Below, in pieces: positions 53,859 through 63,718 of a DNA stretch of 64,000 nt (positions within the stretch are counted from its first letter, which is position 1; every line of letters begins with the position of its first letter). The notes under the pieces are model-generated. The model had not been told where the DNA came from and ran no database searches. It saw nothing but the letters and a program-made list of their open reading frames with translations. Position numbers and translations under genes: made by a program. Source of the DNA: Vibrio sp. FE10 (GTDB lineage: Bacteria > Pseudomonadota > Gammaproteobacteria > Enterobacterales > Vibrionaceae); assembly GCF_030297155.1 (NCBI RefSeq), contig NZ_AP028068.1:558001-622000 (forward strand). The letters are read 5' to 3'.

Positions 53859-55130
53859 CTACCCCACTTGTTTATTCGTCGAGAAATCTAAGTAAGTACT
53901 GAATTGAAGCCCATCATCTTGAGCTTCAAAACTCCAACCCATTCGCTCACAAATTCGTTGCACAATCACTAGACCACAACCATAGCCAGCATTGTAAGTC
54001 TCATTACCATCATGACGGTTAGTTATCACTAATTGATAACCTGTCACCTCAATTCCAACATCGCCAATACTGTAGCTAAACGCATTTTTAATTAAGTTAT
54101 TCAATACAATAGTAATAAAACTCTCTGGTGCGTAGACAGTGACAGTCTCCTTGACGTCCAGATCATAACTAGCATCCTGCTTGGCAAACAAAGGCGCCAT
54201 TTCAAGTAGCTGATTCTGAACTTCGATCTCCAAGTCATAGTGACCGAAATAATGCTCATCGATATTCTCTTTACCAAGCAGCAAAAACATTTCAGTCAGC
54301 ACTCGCATCTGTTCGCTCGCTTCTTGCAGACGATTAATTGCTTTTAGCGCAATAGGAGGTTGATTGGGTACTTTAGTCAGCAAATCTGCCGACCCTTTGA
54401 TCACCATAATAGGGGTTCGTAGCTCGTGAGATGCAAATCGGTTGAACTCCTCTTCCCGCTGAAAAAATCCTGAAATATGATTCTTTGAATCCAAAAGAGT
54501 TTGCTCAATATGTCGTGTTTCAGCGTAGGATGTTTCGACTTCAAAACTTGGCTGTTCAGGGTGCATTTGCCCAATTTTCTTTTCTATCTGATTGAGCGGC
54601 CTTGACAGCGAACGCACAACATAAATCCCATACAGAACCATAAAAATGGAAGTGAACCCACCAAGGATCATTGTGTAATGATGAAGGCTCCATTCATATT
54701 CATCGAGATAGTCATCAGCATCATCTTGGAACACGATATACATCAATCCTTTACCTGAAGGGTGTTCGAACAAATAAAAGTGCTTATCTTCCGTACCTAG
54801 CAAATGCTCATAGAATCCGGGCTTCTTATATCGAGTCAACCAATTAGGAAGTTCACCCTCACTCCAATAGGTTGAAAACTCATTTTCATTTGGCAACAAT
54901 GCTGCTTCACCAAGTAGCTCATATTCAGATGTATAACGATTAGCTTCAGTATCTAACCAGTGGTGAAGGCTAATCACTTCCATCTGATTTTCAGCGACAT
55001 AAATGGCCGTCCAAAAAAGACTGAACATCACCAAGGTCATCACACCAAAACTACGGCGGATTTTACGGTAGATGCTCGGATAATCGCCGTGGCTTGAGTT
55101 GTTATGCTTTGAGTCGATAACCTTGTCCAT
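53859..55130 (-). CDS. Sensor histidine kinase
   Basis: A 423-residue membrane kinase, partner of the response regulator whose gene overlaps its start by 29 bases. Membrane helices at about 29-47 and 152-172 enclose a periplasmic sensor of about 105 residues. The dimerisation domain has the phosphorylated His235 in FASHELRTP, and the ATPase domain has an N-box with NLIKNAFSYS and a short G-box (GYGCGLVIVQRI). The C-terminal ATP lid looks shortened relative to typical kinases. The signal is unknown; the divergent lipoprotein gene is a likely target. Confidence 0.9.
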   Translation of the reverse strand: MDKVIDSKHNNSSHGDYPSIYRKIRRSFGVMTLVMFSLFWTAIYVAENQMEVISLHHWLDTEANRYTSEYELLGEAALLPNENEFSTYWSEGELPNWLTRYKKPGFYEHLLGTEDKHFYLFEHPSGKGLMYIVFQDDADDYLDEYEWSLHHYTMILGGFTSIFMVLYGIYVVRSLSRPLNQIEKKIGQMHPEQPSFEVETSYAETRHIEQTLLDSKNHISGFFQREEEFNRFASHELRTPIMVIKGSADLLTKVPNQPPIALKAINRLQEASEQMRVLTEMFLLLGKENIDEHYFGHYDLEIEVQNQLLEMAPLFAKQDASYDLDVKETVTVYAPESFITIVLNNLIKNAFSYSIGDVGIEVTGYQLVITNRHDGNETYNAGYGCGLVIVQRICERMGWSFEAQDDGLQFSTYLDFSTNKQVG

Positions 55131-55770
55131 GAATAGTCTCTAATCGTGAATGTTCAAACCCTTTGTCTAGCGCGTTACGCAGGCCATATATATGACTTCG
55201 AAGCGCATCACTACTTGGTGCTTCATCACCCCAAACGGAATCAATCACTTCAGTTCTTGAAACAATTGCTGGCGCTTGTCTCATAAGGGCTTTTAATATT
55301 TTGAGCTGAATCCGACTTAACTTAATAAGCCTCCCTGCCCGGTATACCTCGTCGGTCTGCGAGTTGAGAGTAATATCGGCATAACTCTGCTTTCCAATAT
55401 CTTGGCGTGGCCCTCGACTCGCCAAAGCGTTGAGCCTTAAACTGAGCTCTTGCATAGCGAAAGGCTTAACCAAGTAATCATCTCCACCCGCTTGAAAGGC
55501 AGCGATTTTGTCGTCCAACCTATCTTTAGCGGTTAAAAAAAGAATTGGCGTAGGACATTGCACCTCTTCTCTTAACTTTCTAACTGCGGAGATACCGTCT
55601 AATTTAGGCATCATAATGTCCATGATAATCACGTCATAATGATTCTCAGACGCTAACCTCAACGCCGCTTCACCATGATAAGCACAATCTATAACCATCC
55701 CTTCTAACTCTAGGTAATCGGCAATGGTTTCCGCAACATTGTGGCTATCGTCAACGATCAAAACTTTCAT
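55102..55770 (-). CDS. OmpR-family response regulator
   Basis: A 222-residue regulator. The receiver domain has the acidic pair Asp7-Asp8, phosphoacceptor Asp51 in IIMDIMMPKLDG and Lys in LTAKD. The C-terminal winged helix (LSRIQLKILKALM ... DALRSHIYGLRNALDK) binds DNA. It is divergent from the DUF5666 lipoprotein gene with 84 bases between the starts, so autoregulation together with control of that gene is plausible. Confidence 0.93.
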   Translation of the reverse strand: MKVLIVDDSHNVAETIADYLELEGMVIDCAYHGEAALRLASENHYDVIIMDIMMPKLDGISAVRKLREEVQCPTPILFLTAKDRLDDKIAAFQAGGDDYLVKPFAMQELSLRLNALASRGPRQDIGKQSYADITLNSQTDEVYRAGRLIKLSRIQLKILKALMRQAPAIVSRTEVIDSVWGDEAPSSDALRSHIYGLRNALDKGFEHSRLETIHGQGYRLKA

Positions 55771-55854
55771 CGATTTATTTCACCTTTCTTCACGAGTTCT
55801 TCACGTTTGAGTTTATAAGATACACCCTCAATAAACCAAATAAAGAGTATATAG

Positions 55855-57027
55855 ATGAAAAAGTTAGCGCTGATTTCGGTTGTCGGTTTAATTCTAACTG
55901 GCTGTGGTGGTAGTGACAGCAATAGCAATGGAAGCAACGATAACAACACGCAAGCTCCATCAGCAGTTCAAGGTACCATTGACTCTGTTTCTGGCAACAC
56001 TATTGTTGTGAATGGCTATAGCTATCAAGTAGACAGTGCGAACTATGCAGGCGAAGACGTGGCAATTGCAGACCTAGAAAAAAACATGATGGTCTCTATT
56101 TCATCTATTGCTCGCAGCGCTTCAACTCACACTGGCGGGACTCAAGTTGGTCTTGAGCCGACCATCGTTGGTCTTATTTCAGACACCAACCACAATAATG
56201 GCACATTTAAAGTCAATGGCATCGAATTGACCTTTACAGATCTGTCACGTGAAATTGAAAATGGCGATTGGGTTATGGTTTCTTCTTTACCGACAGCGAA
56301 TGCAGGTTACAAAGTACTTTCTGTTGTTAAGTTTGAGCACTCTAACTTAACTGAATCCGTTGAAGTTGAAGGGCTAATAAGCGATTTAAATGAATCGACT
56401 TTCAAACTTGGTGCTAATCTAAGTGTTGATTATTCAATTGCCCACATCGACAACGATGAAAGCAGCAAAGGGTTATCCAACGGTCTTTGGGTCGAAGTGA
56501 CAGGCTCAATGGCAGGCTCTGTATTGAACGCAGATGAAGTGGAAGTCGAAGGTTTTGATGAGATCGATAATGATACAGAAATTGAAGGCATTATTACTTG
56601 GGTAGCTAACGACAAATCATCATTTGATTTAAGCTACAAAGGTCGCTTTCTTGTCAATGACAATACTCGTTACGAAGACGGCAACAAGTCAAATTTAACT
56701 GTAGGTACAGAAATTGAAGTAACAACGAAACAAGCTAACGGCGAAAATGTTGCTACCGAAATCGAATTTGAACACGACGATGATTCACAAGATTGGAATG
56801 ACAGTGACATCGATTTTGAAGGTGTGGTTCAAAGTATCGACGAGCAAGCATTGAGCTTTGTTATTCAGACAACTTCTGGTAATCAAACCGTCTACGTTAA
56901 CCAAAACACTCGCTATGAAGATGGCCTAAGTTTCGATACTTTATATGGTCAACGTATTGAGACTGAAGCCTACAAAGTTAATAACCAGTACATCGCGAGC
57001 GAAATCGAAGCAGAAGACAACGACTAA
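55855..57027 (+). CDS. DUF5666 repeat lipoprotein
   Basis: A 390-residue exported lipoprotein with signal MKKLALISVVGLILTGC (lipobox LTGC, Cys17) and a Ser/Asn-rich linker. About five beta-rich repeats follow, each of roughly 65-70 residues and of the DUF5666 type. Each has a pattern like GxIxxVxxxxFxlxGxxvxvdxxTryEdG, as in VNDNTRYEDG (near 270) and VNQNTRYEDG (near 350). The mature protein is very acidic. The beta repeats resemble OB-like or cold-shock-like folds, but no function is established. Divergent from an OmpR-type two-component pair, which probably regulates it or which it serves as an envelope sensor. Confidence 0.85.
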   Translation: MKKLALISVVGLILTGCGGSDSNSNGSNDNNTQAPSAVQGTIDSVSGNTIVVNGYSYQVDSANYAGEDVAIADLEKNMMVSISSIARSASTHTGGTQVGLEPTIVGLISDTNHNNGTFKVNGIELTFTDLSREIENGDWVMVSSLPTANAGYKVLSVVKFEHSNLTESVEVEGLISDLNESTFKLGANLSVDYSIAHIDNDESSKGLSNGLWVEVTGSMAGSVLNADEVEVEGFDEIDNDTEIEGIITWVANDKSSFDLSYKGRFLVNDNTRYEDGNKSNLTVGTEIEVTTKQANGENVATEIEFEHDDDSQDWNDSDIDFEGVVQSIDEQALSFVIQTTSGNQTVYVNQNTRYEDGLSFDTLYGQRIETEAYKVNNQYIASEIEAEDND

Positions 57028-57058
57028 CGCATAGAACACCCTTGCTATTAAGTTCAGA

Positions 57059-57079
57059 AGCCACGCACATCGCGTGGCT
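57059..57079 (+). terminator. Intrinsic terminator after the DUF5666 gene
   Basis: Stem agccacgc / gcgtggct with a 5-base loop, followed by tttttcgttt. Confidence 0.88.
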
Positions 57080-57172
57080 TTTTCGTTTAATATAATCAAG
57101 CACATAGATAAACGACTTCACCAAATATGTTACTGTTTGCTTAATCGAATAGATTGATAAGGAGCGAGCACC

Positions 57173-57655
57173 GTGATAACTAAAGACGGAAACATACAAT
57201 TCAAACTCGTTCCAAGCTCTGAATTTGAAGCTCTATTTAATTGCGTTAAACAGGGCATTTTCACACATGTTGATAAGATTTTCGGCTGGGACGATGACTT
57301 TCAACGTCAACGCCTAATCAATGATTATCATCCCTCTTGGTTTCATTGGATATACCATAAAAACGAAAGAGTAGGACTCGTCTGCTTCAAGCCTTACGAC
57401 AACGCATACCATGTGCACCTTCTGATCATTTCCCCTCAATACCAAGATCAGTCTCTTGGTAAAAAAGTCATGTCACTCATCCAAGAAAAAGCCCATCAAG
57501 AGCAACGAAACCAAGTCACTCTGTCGAGCTTTAGAAGTAACACTCGCGCCATCAGTTTTTATCAATCGCTTGGCTATCAAATTATTGATGACAGCGATGA
57601 GGATTTTGTAGGGATGACTCTCAATCTAAATGACCACGCATACACAGATAATTAG
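57173..57655 (+). CDS. GNAT-family N-acetyltransferase
   Basis: A 160-residue acetyltransferase. The acetyl-CoA loop is QYQDQSLGKKVMSLI (about 103-117), where the usual RGxGxG is changed to DQSLGK, and the C-terminal FRSNTRAISFYQSLGYQ is typical of GNAT motif B. A GTG start is supported by aaggag 8 bases upstream, with no better ATG. It ends 16 bases from the convergent phosphatase-like gene. Substrate unknown. Confidence 0.88.
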   Translation: MITKDGNIQFKLVPSSEFEALFNCVKQGIFTHVDKIFGWDDDFQRQRLINDYHPSWFHWIYHKNERVGLVCFKPYDNAYHVHLLIISPQYQDQSLGKKVMSLIQEKAHQEQRNQVTLSSFRSNTRAISFYQSLGYQIIDDSDEDFVGMTLNLNDHAYTDN

Positions 57656-57671
57656 GTAGAGAGCTAAATCA

Positions 57672-60587
57672 CTAACGCTCGGCTGACACATCCAACTTAT
57701 TCAGCAACGACGGAAAACCCCAACCATTCTCACCTGCGACCACAGGTTCTCCGGTCAAATATTCAAACAGCGTAGGCGCTAACGAACCGTTGGCTTCGAT
57801 TTTCAGTGGTTGAGAGTTTTCGCCAATTGGCGATCCCCAGAACCCTAGAAATGCATCTTTCTCTAAATAGTCTTCACCAGCATGACGGCCCGGTACCTTG
57901 GTGTTGTAACCAATTCCGGCTTTCGGGAACAAGTTAATCGTGCCTGCTCTATCTTCAAGGTAGATATTGGCCAATTGATTAACGGAGTCTGGTCGTGGAG
58001 TTAGTTGGGTTAACGTTGTCCACTCCACACTGCTACACCAGGTTGTGACATCTTCCTTGATCGCACGGTTGATGCACTTTTCCACCAATCGAGAGTAGAT
58101 TGAAAAATCAGCTTTGCTTGGTGATGCCAAATACGGATTGAGCGTTTGTGTATTGAGCAAAATTGGAGGTCGATTGGCATCCAAAGACTCATAGAAAAGC
58201 TTGTCGCCCTTGCGTGTGATCAATTCATCGACTCGCTTTAAATCACGATTACCAATTACGCGAACCGCACAATTTTGTTGGTCACAAGCACTCTCTCTTA
58301 CCACCATATAATCAAGGCTTTCCGGTAAGCGTTGCACGATTTGAGCAATCGCATCAATGCTCTCACCTTCAGGCGAAGCAAGTGGTGTCCATTGTTTGAG
58401 TTCTTGATAGATGGGTTGCACCTGCCAACCTTGGCTTGAGTTAAAGAAATCCATCATAAAGTTGCCACCAGCAGTCGAGGCAACAACCACATCAATCTCC
58501 TTCGAGCTTGGGTAGCTTAGGGCATTGGTGATTTTAGGCCCCTCACCTTCGTCTGATGATATTTTCTTAACGACTATTGGGTAGTCTAGTTCTGTTTGTA
58601 AGCCTTCAAATACTTGCTTCTCAGGGTTAAGCGCGTAGAACACTGGTGTTAACCCGTGATCGCCTGCCATACCCCACAGGGTTTTATCGTAGACACCTGC
58701 ACTGCGGTAAGTGGCTTCAATTTGACGAATCCAGTAATCCAATCGGTTTAGCTCTCCGGTTGGCATTAAAATCTCGTCACTAAAAGGTCCAGTGAAATGC
58801 GCAAAGTGATCCGGCCATGGGTTGTAAACCAAGGTGTAGTCCGGCATCCCTTTTCCATCGAGTTCAGCGAACTGAGTGATTGCCTGCTTCACCTGAACCT
58901 TCTTGGAATACTTGGTGAAGAAATCAAAACCAGAAATAGTCTGATACGCCTCAATATCTTCAATCAAGGCTGCACGCTTATCTCGCAGTGTCACCTCGAC
59001 TTCAGCACGTTCTTGAAGCTCTTTAACGCAGCGTTTCTCACCATAATCACGTAATGACTCTCCCAAACCTAGGTTCACGAGGCCGTCGTAAGTCGTGTGT
59101 GCATTCCAGTCATATTGAGCGTTGCAGTTCAGCGTTTTAAGATAATCAAGGCGATCAAACATGGTTTGTACCTTGTTGTCTGCCATCAACACATCCAACT
59201 GCAGCGCATCATTACCAAAGAAGTAATACGCACGATCGATCTCTCGATCAACAAAGTGAAAATTAGGAATGCCAGTACCACCTTGACCCGACACTTTTGC
59301 GCCAGTCTTAATTATTGGTAGGTTACGAACGCTGATTGTCGGAGTTGAAGAGATGCCAACTCGGCTAATATTGTCTCGATGATCTTGATAGAGATTTTTG
59401 AAGAAAGGCAAATAATGCGGATCGCGGTAAGTTTGTTCAGATAGAACTTCCATGAACCGCACCTGTTGTTGATGCTCAGGTTCAATCACCTCTTCAGCTT
59501 GAGGTTTGTATTGCGCTCGATTTTTATGATTTTGGTAAGCCACCGAAATGAAAGGTGCATTCTCATCGACTAAACCTTCAATTAAGCCTTGCTGTAAACC
59601 ATCGACCGTCACTTGAACCGCAAAGCGCTTGTGCTGTTGGGATTCTAAGAACTGAATGAGTGCATCAGGCTGGTCACTGAACGCTTGTTGCATCCACTCA
59701 TCGAGCGCTTCTACTCGTTCTTCTTTAAACACAAATTGGCGGTAGGCTTTAAGCAAGTTTAAGCGTACAAAATCGATGAGCGTAATGGTAAGGGCTTGCG
59801 CTTTATTGTTCGGCTTGTCGGCGTTTTCTGGCTTGCCATCTTCAGCGATCGCAAGCATTGCTGACTTCATATCACCGTCATCCATCCCAGAGGCTGCTTT
59901 ATCGATTAACTCGACAATGATCGGTTGAATCTGAGCGATGATTGCCAAATCTTCAGGGCTGTTCGTTAAATAGGTGTAGTTATCAGGGAGGGTGTCCATA
60001 TCTTGCCAAACACCGATTTCAAACAGCGCATCGTAAATAACGACCATGTTGGCAATGAAATGTTCATCAATGCGAATCCCTTCATGGTGGCCTGTCGCTT
60101 CAGTCGATGTATCTGGCTCTTTGTGCTCTGAAACCGGCTCATCACCGACATAATAGAGGCTATGTTCAAAGCCTTTTAACGCCTCATCATCATAAACAGT
60201 CGACAAGTACCCTTTGAATACATCTTCACTCCCCAAACCTGAGTAACGGTCGTAGTAACTATAGAGAAAGTAACCCAAAGGAATTGAATAAGTCGGGTTG
60301 GATAGCTGAGCGATCACTCGCGCTTTCGTCTTAGCATCTAAAGGCAGCGCGAGAATGTACGCATCTAATGTTACGCCGCCAATCGTGAAAAGTGCCGCGT
60401 CGCGAGTAAGCGTGGCCGAGTAACTTAAACTTGAAAGCACCTGTTTTTTCAGAACTTCACTAGAACTGAATACACCACCAATGACAGGCGTTGCCGAAAT
60501 ATCGGCAATGCTCGGCGCTGAAATAACCGCCAACGAAAGAGAGCTAACTAGACTCGTGTAGCTACGAGCTCGGAAATATAGGCTCAT
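57672..60587 (-). CDS. Large alkaline-phosphatase-superfamily protein, exported
   Basis: A 971-residue protein with a long basic, weakly hydrophobic N-terminus (likely signal peptide to about residue 29). The first 390 residues are mostly helical and match nothing that I recognise. From about 400 it resembles type I phosphodiesterases and phosphatases: a nucleophile-like Thr in GGTGIPNFHFVD (about 438), metal ligands in PDHFAHFTG (about 598), GDHG (about 640) and the late His in GRHAGEDY (about 913). The first metal Asp expected before the nucleophile is not evident, so activity is uncertain. The ATG at 60587 has aaaggg 7 bases upstream. The substrate may be a phosphodiester or phosphoethanolamine group in the envelope; that is inference. 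Confidence 0.78.
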   Translation of the reverse strand: MSLYFRARSYTSLVSSLSLAVISAPSIADISATPVIGGVFSSSEVLKKQVLSSLSYSATLTRDAALFTIGGVTLDAYILALPLDAKTKARVIAQLSNPTYSIPLGYFLYSYYDRYSGLGSEDVFKGYLSTVYDDEALKGFEHSLYYVGDEPVSEHKEPDTSTEATGHHEGIRIDEHFIANMVVIYDALFEIGVWQDMDTLPDNYTYLTNSPEDLAIIAQIQPIIVELIDKAASGMDDGDMKSAMLAIAEDGKPENADKPNNKAQALTITLIDFVRLNLLKAYRQFVFKEERVEALDEWMQQAFSDQPDALIQFLESQQHKRFAVQVTVDGLQQGLIEGLVDENAPFISVAYQNHKNRAQYKPQAEEVIEPEHQQQVRFMEVLSEQTYRDPHYLPFFKNLYQDHRDNISRVGISSTPTISVRNLPIIKTGAKVSGQGGTGIPNFHFVDREIDRAYYFFGNDALQLDVLMADNKVQTMFDRLDYLKTLNCNAQYDWNAHTTYDGLVNLGLGESLRDYGEKRCVKELQERAEVEVTLRDKRAALIEDIEAYQTISGFDFFTKYSKKVQVKQAITQFAELDGKGMPDYTLVYNPWPDHFAHFTGPFSDEILMPTGELNRLDYWIRQIEATYRSAGVYDKTLWGMAGDHGLTPVFYALNPEKQVFEGLQTELDYPIVVKKISSDEGEGPKITNALSYPSSKEIDVVVASTAGGNFMMDFFNSSQGWQVQPIYQELKQWTPLASPEGESIDAIAQIVQRLPESLDYMVVRESACDQQNCAVRVIGNRDLKRVDELITRKGDKLFYESLDANRPPILLNTQTLNPYLASPSKADFSIYSRLVEKCINRAIKEDVTTWCSSVEWTTLTQLTPRPDSVNQLANIYLEDRAGTINLFPKAGIGYNTKVPGRHAGEDYLEKDAFLGFWGSPIGENSQPLKIEANGSLAPTLFEYLTGEPVVAGENGWGFPSLLNKLDVSAER

Positions 60588-60828
60588 CAAATACCCTTTA
60601 GTTCGATGTATTTTTATAAATATAACTTATTGTTCCAGTTTACTTTAATTATCAAAAATATGTGTATTTGTGCTTATAAAAACATTGAGTATTTCATCGC
60701 ACGGTATGATTCTTCTCGTAACATTTGAAACACCTCGCAACAAATAAAACACTGTTCATAATTATCTCCTGACATTGTATTGATAAAGTCTTCTGCTCTT
60801 TATTTGTACACATTTTAAGGCCAAACTT

Positions 60829-61608
60829 ATGAACTCGTTTACTAAAGCTTCGCTGACCGCAGCTATCAGTCTTCCATTACTTGCAGGGTGTGTGACACCT
60901 GGTGAGGACGATCCCAACGCAAGTACTAAGCAAGGCGCTGTGGGTGGTGCGTTACTTGGTTTAACGCTTGGCGCACTGACTGGTGAAGCGGATTTAGCGG
61001 TTCAAGGAGCGATGGTTGGCGGGTTAGCAGGAGGCGTAGCAGGTGCGAGTAATGACCTTCAGAACAACCGTGAAAACATCCGTCATGACAGCCGCAACGA
61101 TGCGATTGCACAAACCGGTGACACGCAAGTGGTGAGCCCTGCTAATACAGAAACAACACAGCAAAACTGGCAAGAGCTTAATAACTTCATTGGCGAATGG
61201 AACGTGACCATTCGTAACCATGTTGATACCAACAGCAATATTGATAGCCTTCAAGCAACGGGCAATCTGGCGAGTATCAGCCAAGCCAACATCAATATTG
61301 AAAACCAGCAAGGCGTTGAGCTCTCTGCACAGTTCTCTTATACCGTGGAACAAGGTTACCAACTGGATGTGATGAATGATGCAACAGACGTGACGGTTAA
61401 CTTCGCAGGTGAACATCAGCCACAAGCGAATCGTTACAACTTCTACCCAACCAACATTCAAGACATCATTTACCAAGACGTGAACAGTGCTGATGTTCGC
61501 CTAGAATTGGCGATGGTGAGTGATAAGTTATGGATTATCGACAGCTACGCGTACATCGATGGTTCTGAGAAGAAACTACAATCTATACGCTTCAATAAAG
61601 CCAGCTAG
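60829..61608 (+). CDS. Glycine-zipper lipoprotein
   Basis: A 259-residue lipoprotein with signal MNSFTKASLTAAISLPLL and lipobox LAGC (Cys21). Residues 37-78 contain a glycine zipper (GAVGGALLGLTLGALTG and GAMVGGLAGGVAGA) that may insert into or pack on the membrane. The C-terminal 140 residues (WQELNNFIGEWNVTIRNHV ...) form a beta-rich domain similar in pattern to small lipid- or ligand-binding barrels. No enzyme motif. Monocistronic. Envelope structural or stress role inferred from the zipper only. Confidence 0.82.
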   Translation: MNSFTKASLTAAISLPLLAGCVTPGEDDPNASTKQGAVGGALLGLTLGALTGEADLAVQGAMVGGLAGGVAGASNDLQNNRENIRHDSRNDAIAQTGDTQVVSPANTETTQQNWQELNNFIGEWNVTIRNHVDTNSNIDSLQATGNLASISQANINIENQQGVELSAQFSYTVEQGYQLDVMNDATDVTVNFAGEHQPQANRYNFYPTNIQDIIYQDVNSADVRLELAMVSDKLWIIDSYAYIDGSEKKLQSIRFNKAS

Positions 61609-61807
61609 AAGATAGAAACAACAAAGCCAGTCTCGAACCATTGCTATCACATTTGATCAGCATGACCGGTACTGGCTTTAACAAACAGGCTCCATCAAAC
61701 AGAGCCCGAACAGTTCATCTTGAATAATGGAGCTTAGGTAATTCGTCTTAGATAATTGAACTAAGAAAATGGAGCTTAAGTAACGAAACTTAAGCCATTA
61801 AATCAGC
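61609..61807. other. Convergent gap with inverted repeats
   Basis: aaagccagt (61623-61631) pairs with actggcttt (61671-61679) across a 39-base loop and may end the lipoprotein transcript. Near 61730-61800 the words ggagcttaNgtaa and cttaagtaacgaaacttaag recur in short imperfect repeats. No gene is seen. Confidence 0.45.
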
Positions 61808-62146
61808 CTACAAACGCTTGCCGCTGCCATCTTCCCACATCACTTCGCACTCATCTTTGATGGCTGCTTTCAATAGTTCAACCAACGGGAAAGCTCGGCT
61901 GCCTATATTGACAGGCGCTTCAACGACCTCTTCATCATTATCGTCATCCGTATTCTCCTGCTCTACGGGTTTGCTCTGCTCTGAAGCGATCGCAGTACGT
62001 AAATTATCCAGAGCTTGAGGAACGTCAGGGGCGTCAATTGCTCCTGGGATCGTGCCACTATGTCCAAGCATCTTAATAAACTGAAGACCGACCTCACCAA
62101 ACATCGTGACGCTAGCATGAGCCTTGCAACTAAAAGTAATTAACAT
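61808..62146 (-). CDS. DUF1840 family protein
   Basis: A 112-residue cytoplasmic protein. It starts MLITFSCKAHASVTMFGEVG and has LQFIKMLGHSGTIPGAI near 22-38, an acidic linker (TDDDNDEEVVEAP) and the C-terminal SRAFPLVELLKAA with VMWEDGS, all characteristic of DUF1840. The family has no established function. The gene is alone, followed by no clear terminator. Confidence 0.88.
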   Translation of the reverse strand: MLITFSCKAHASVTMFGEVGLQFIKMLGHSGTIPGAIDAPDVPQALDNLRTAIASEQSKPVEQENTDDDNDEEVVEAPVNIGSRAFPLVELLKAAIKDECEVMWEDGSGKRL

Positions 62147-62297
62147 AATGAGCCTCTATCGAATTTAGGTATCTACAAACATTTAGCTATCTACAAACTA
62201 TGTTGAGTAAATCATTGGAAAGCAAGTACATAATAATCAAATCGCCTCTACCCACCTGATCTTTGAATACCATGCTCTAGAGACACCCTGCACCGTC

Positions 62298-62313
62298 GGT
62301 GATGTACATCACT
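62298..62313. promoter_or_regulatory. CRP-like palindrome upstream of the diguanylate cyclase
   Basis: GGTGATGTACATCACT contains a perfect 14-base palindrome with GTGA-N6-TCAC, the CRP core. It lies 134 bases before the GGDEF gene and 152 bases before the divergent DUF1840 gene; the 300-base gap shows nothing else. Confidence 0.55.
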
Positions 62314-62446
62314 ATTTATAATGATTTGATTATTCTTTCATATGAAACATTGATTACAGTCACACTAAATAGTTATCTAAGTCTCTGCGTAGCTTATTAT
62401 TTAATCTACTATTAATACCATTATCAAAATCTTTGGCACAAATCAC

Positions 62447-63670
62447 ATGAAAAGGCTCGTCGGCAGACACCTAGAAGAAATGGCGGACATACGATCCACC
62501 CGCAAGCAAAAAATTGTTCACTCCTTTTCACTGACTGCCGCGGCGCTATTCATTTTTTACACTTGGGCTTATTTCCAAGGCCAACATTACACGCTGTCGG
62601 TTTTCGAACTGTGTTTTGCACTTATCGCTATCTCTAATGCATTTTATGTAAGGAAAGTCGTTAACCCTGAGTATTCAGAATTAATCCTGAGTGGTGTGCT
62701 GTTGGTTCAAGGGGTCATCCTATTTTTGTACAGTCACGCCATTCCCGACCGAATCCTTTGGCTCTACCCTATTCTGGCAGCGGTGATTTTTATCAACGAC
62801 TTCAGAATTGGAATCATCTTTAGCACCTCATTTTGTTTGTTTATCAGCACCCTGATTACGGCAATGCCCAATAACTTTTCTTTGCCATTTAACAGTACAC
62901 ACCGATTTATTCTTAGTCTGTTTACCATGAGTTTGGTGTGTCACACATCGGCCTATTACTACACAAAAGCCGTTAGCTATATCCAACGCCTCTATAAAGA
63001 AGGCATTGAAGATCTGGCCTATCGAGACCAACTCACCGGCTTGGCCAATCGTTGGAGCTTTGAGCGCTGGGCGGTCGAGAAGTTAGCAACAGTGGATAGC
63101 AAACGATCCCTCACCGCCTTGGTGTTTCTGGATATCGATGATTTTAAAAGTATCAACGACAGCTATGGGCACGATGTGGGCGACAGCGTCTTGCAACATT
63201 TTGCCAATCGCTTGAGCAACAATATTCGAACACGAGATCGAAAGAATCACGAATACGATTATTCCATCGCACGCTTTGCTGGGGATGAGTTCGTTCTGAT
63301 GCTCTATGACATTCCAACTCGAAAAGACCTCGACGGTATTCTCGATAGAATATGTGGTTTGTTTGAGAGCGGCTGCCAGACTAACGAAAGAATCAAAGAA
63401 CTGACACTCAGTGTTGGGGTTTCTTTGTATCCGCAAGATGCGACGGAATTACATGAGTTAACAAGATGCGCCGATAAAGCGATGTATGTGGCGAAACACT
63501 CAGGGAAAAACCGATACGCTTATTATCACGACAACCCAGTATCAACCTTGATAGAAGAATTACCAACGAACCTCACCTGCTCAGAGTCTGATGCATCTGA
63601 ACTTGAAGGCTGTCTTGAAGCGAAGGTGGAAGGAAACAATGTTACGCTGCTAAAAACGCGTCAACGCTAG
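62447..63670 (+). CDS. Membrane-bound diguanylate cyclase (GGDEF domain)
   Basis: A 407-residue inner-membrane protein. About six hydrophobic helices occupy residues 25-180 as a membrane sensor. The GGDEF domain runs from about 195 (YRDQLTGLANRWSFE) to 360. The metal-binding LDIDDFKSINDSYGHDVGD is intact. The signature reads RFAGDEF, that is AGDEF instead of GGDEF, a variant found in some active cyclases. No EAL domain. It should make cyclic di-GMP and influence motility or biofilm. The ribosome site is weak. A CRP-like palindrome lies upstream. Confidence 0.92.
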   Translation: MKRLVGRHLEEMADIRSTRKQKIVHSFSLTAAALFIFYTWAYFQGQHYTLSVFELCFALIAISNAFYVRKVVNPEYSELILSGVLLVQGVILFLYSHAIPDRILWLYPILAAVIFINDFRIGIIFSTSFCLFISTLITAMPNNFSLPFNSTHRFILSLFTMSLVCHTSAYYYTKAVSYIQRLYKEGIEDLAYRDQLTGLANRWSFERWAVEKLATVDSKRSLTALVFLDIDDFKSINDSYGHDVGDSVLQHFANRLSNNIRTRDRKNHEYDYSIARFAGDEFVLMLYDIPTRKDLDGILDRICGLFESGCQTNERIKELTLSVGVSLYPQDATELHELTRCADKAMYVAKHSGKNRYAYYHDNPVSTLIEELPTNLTCSESDASELEGCLEAKVEGNNVTLLKTRQR

Positions 63671-63718
63671 CTAGCCATTAATATCGCTTACACCTAATAT
63701 CGCTTACAATTAAGCGTA

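Noticed and set aside
62447..63670. Degenerate, inactive cyclase because the signature is AGDEF
   Set aside because: The first Gly of GGDEF is replaced in several active cyclases and the metal-binding residues are intact.
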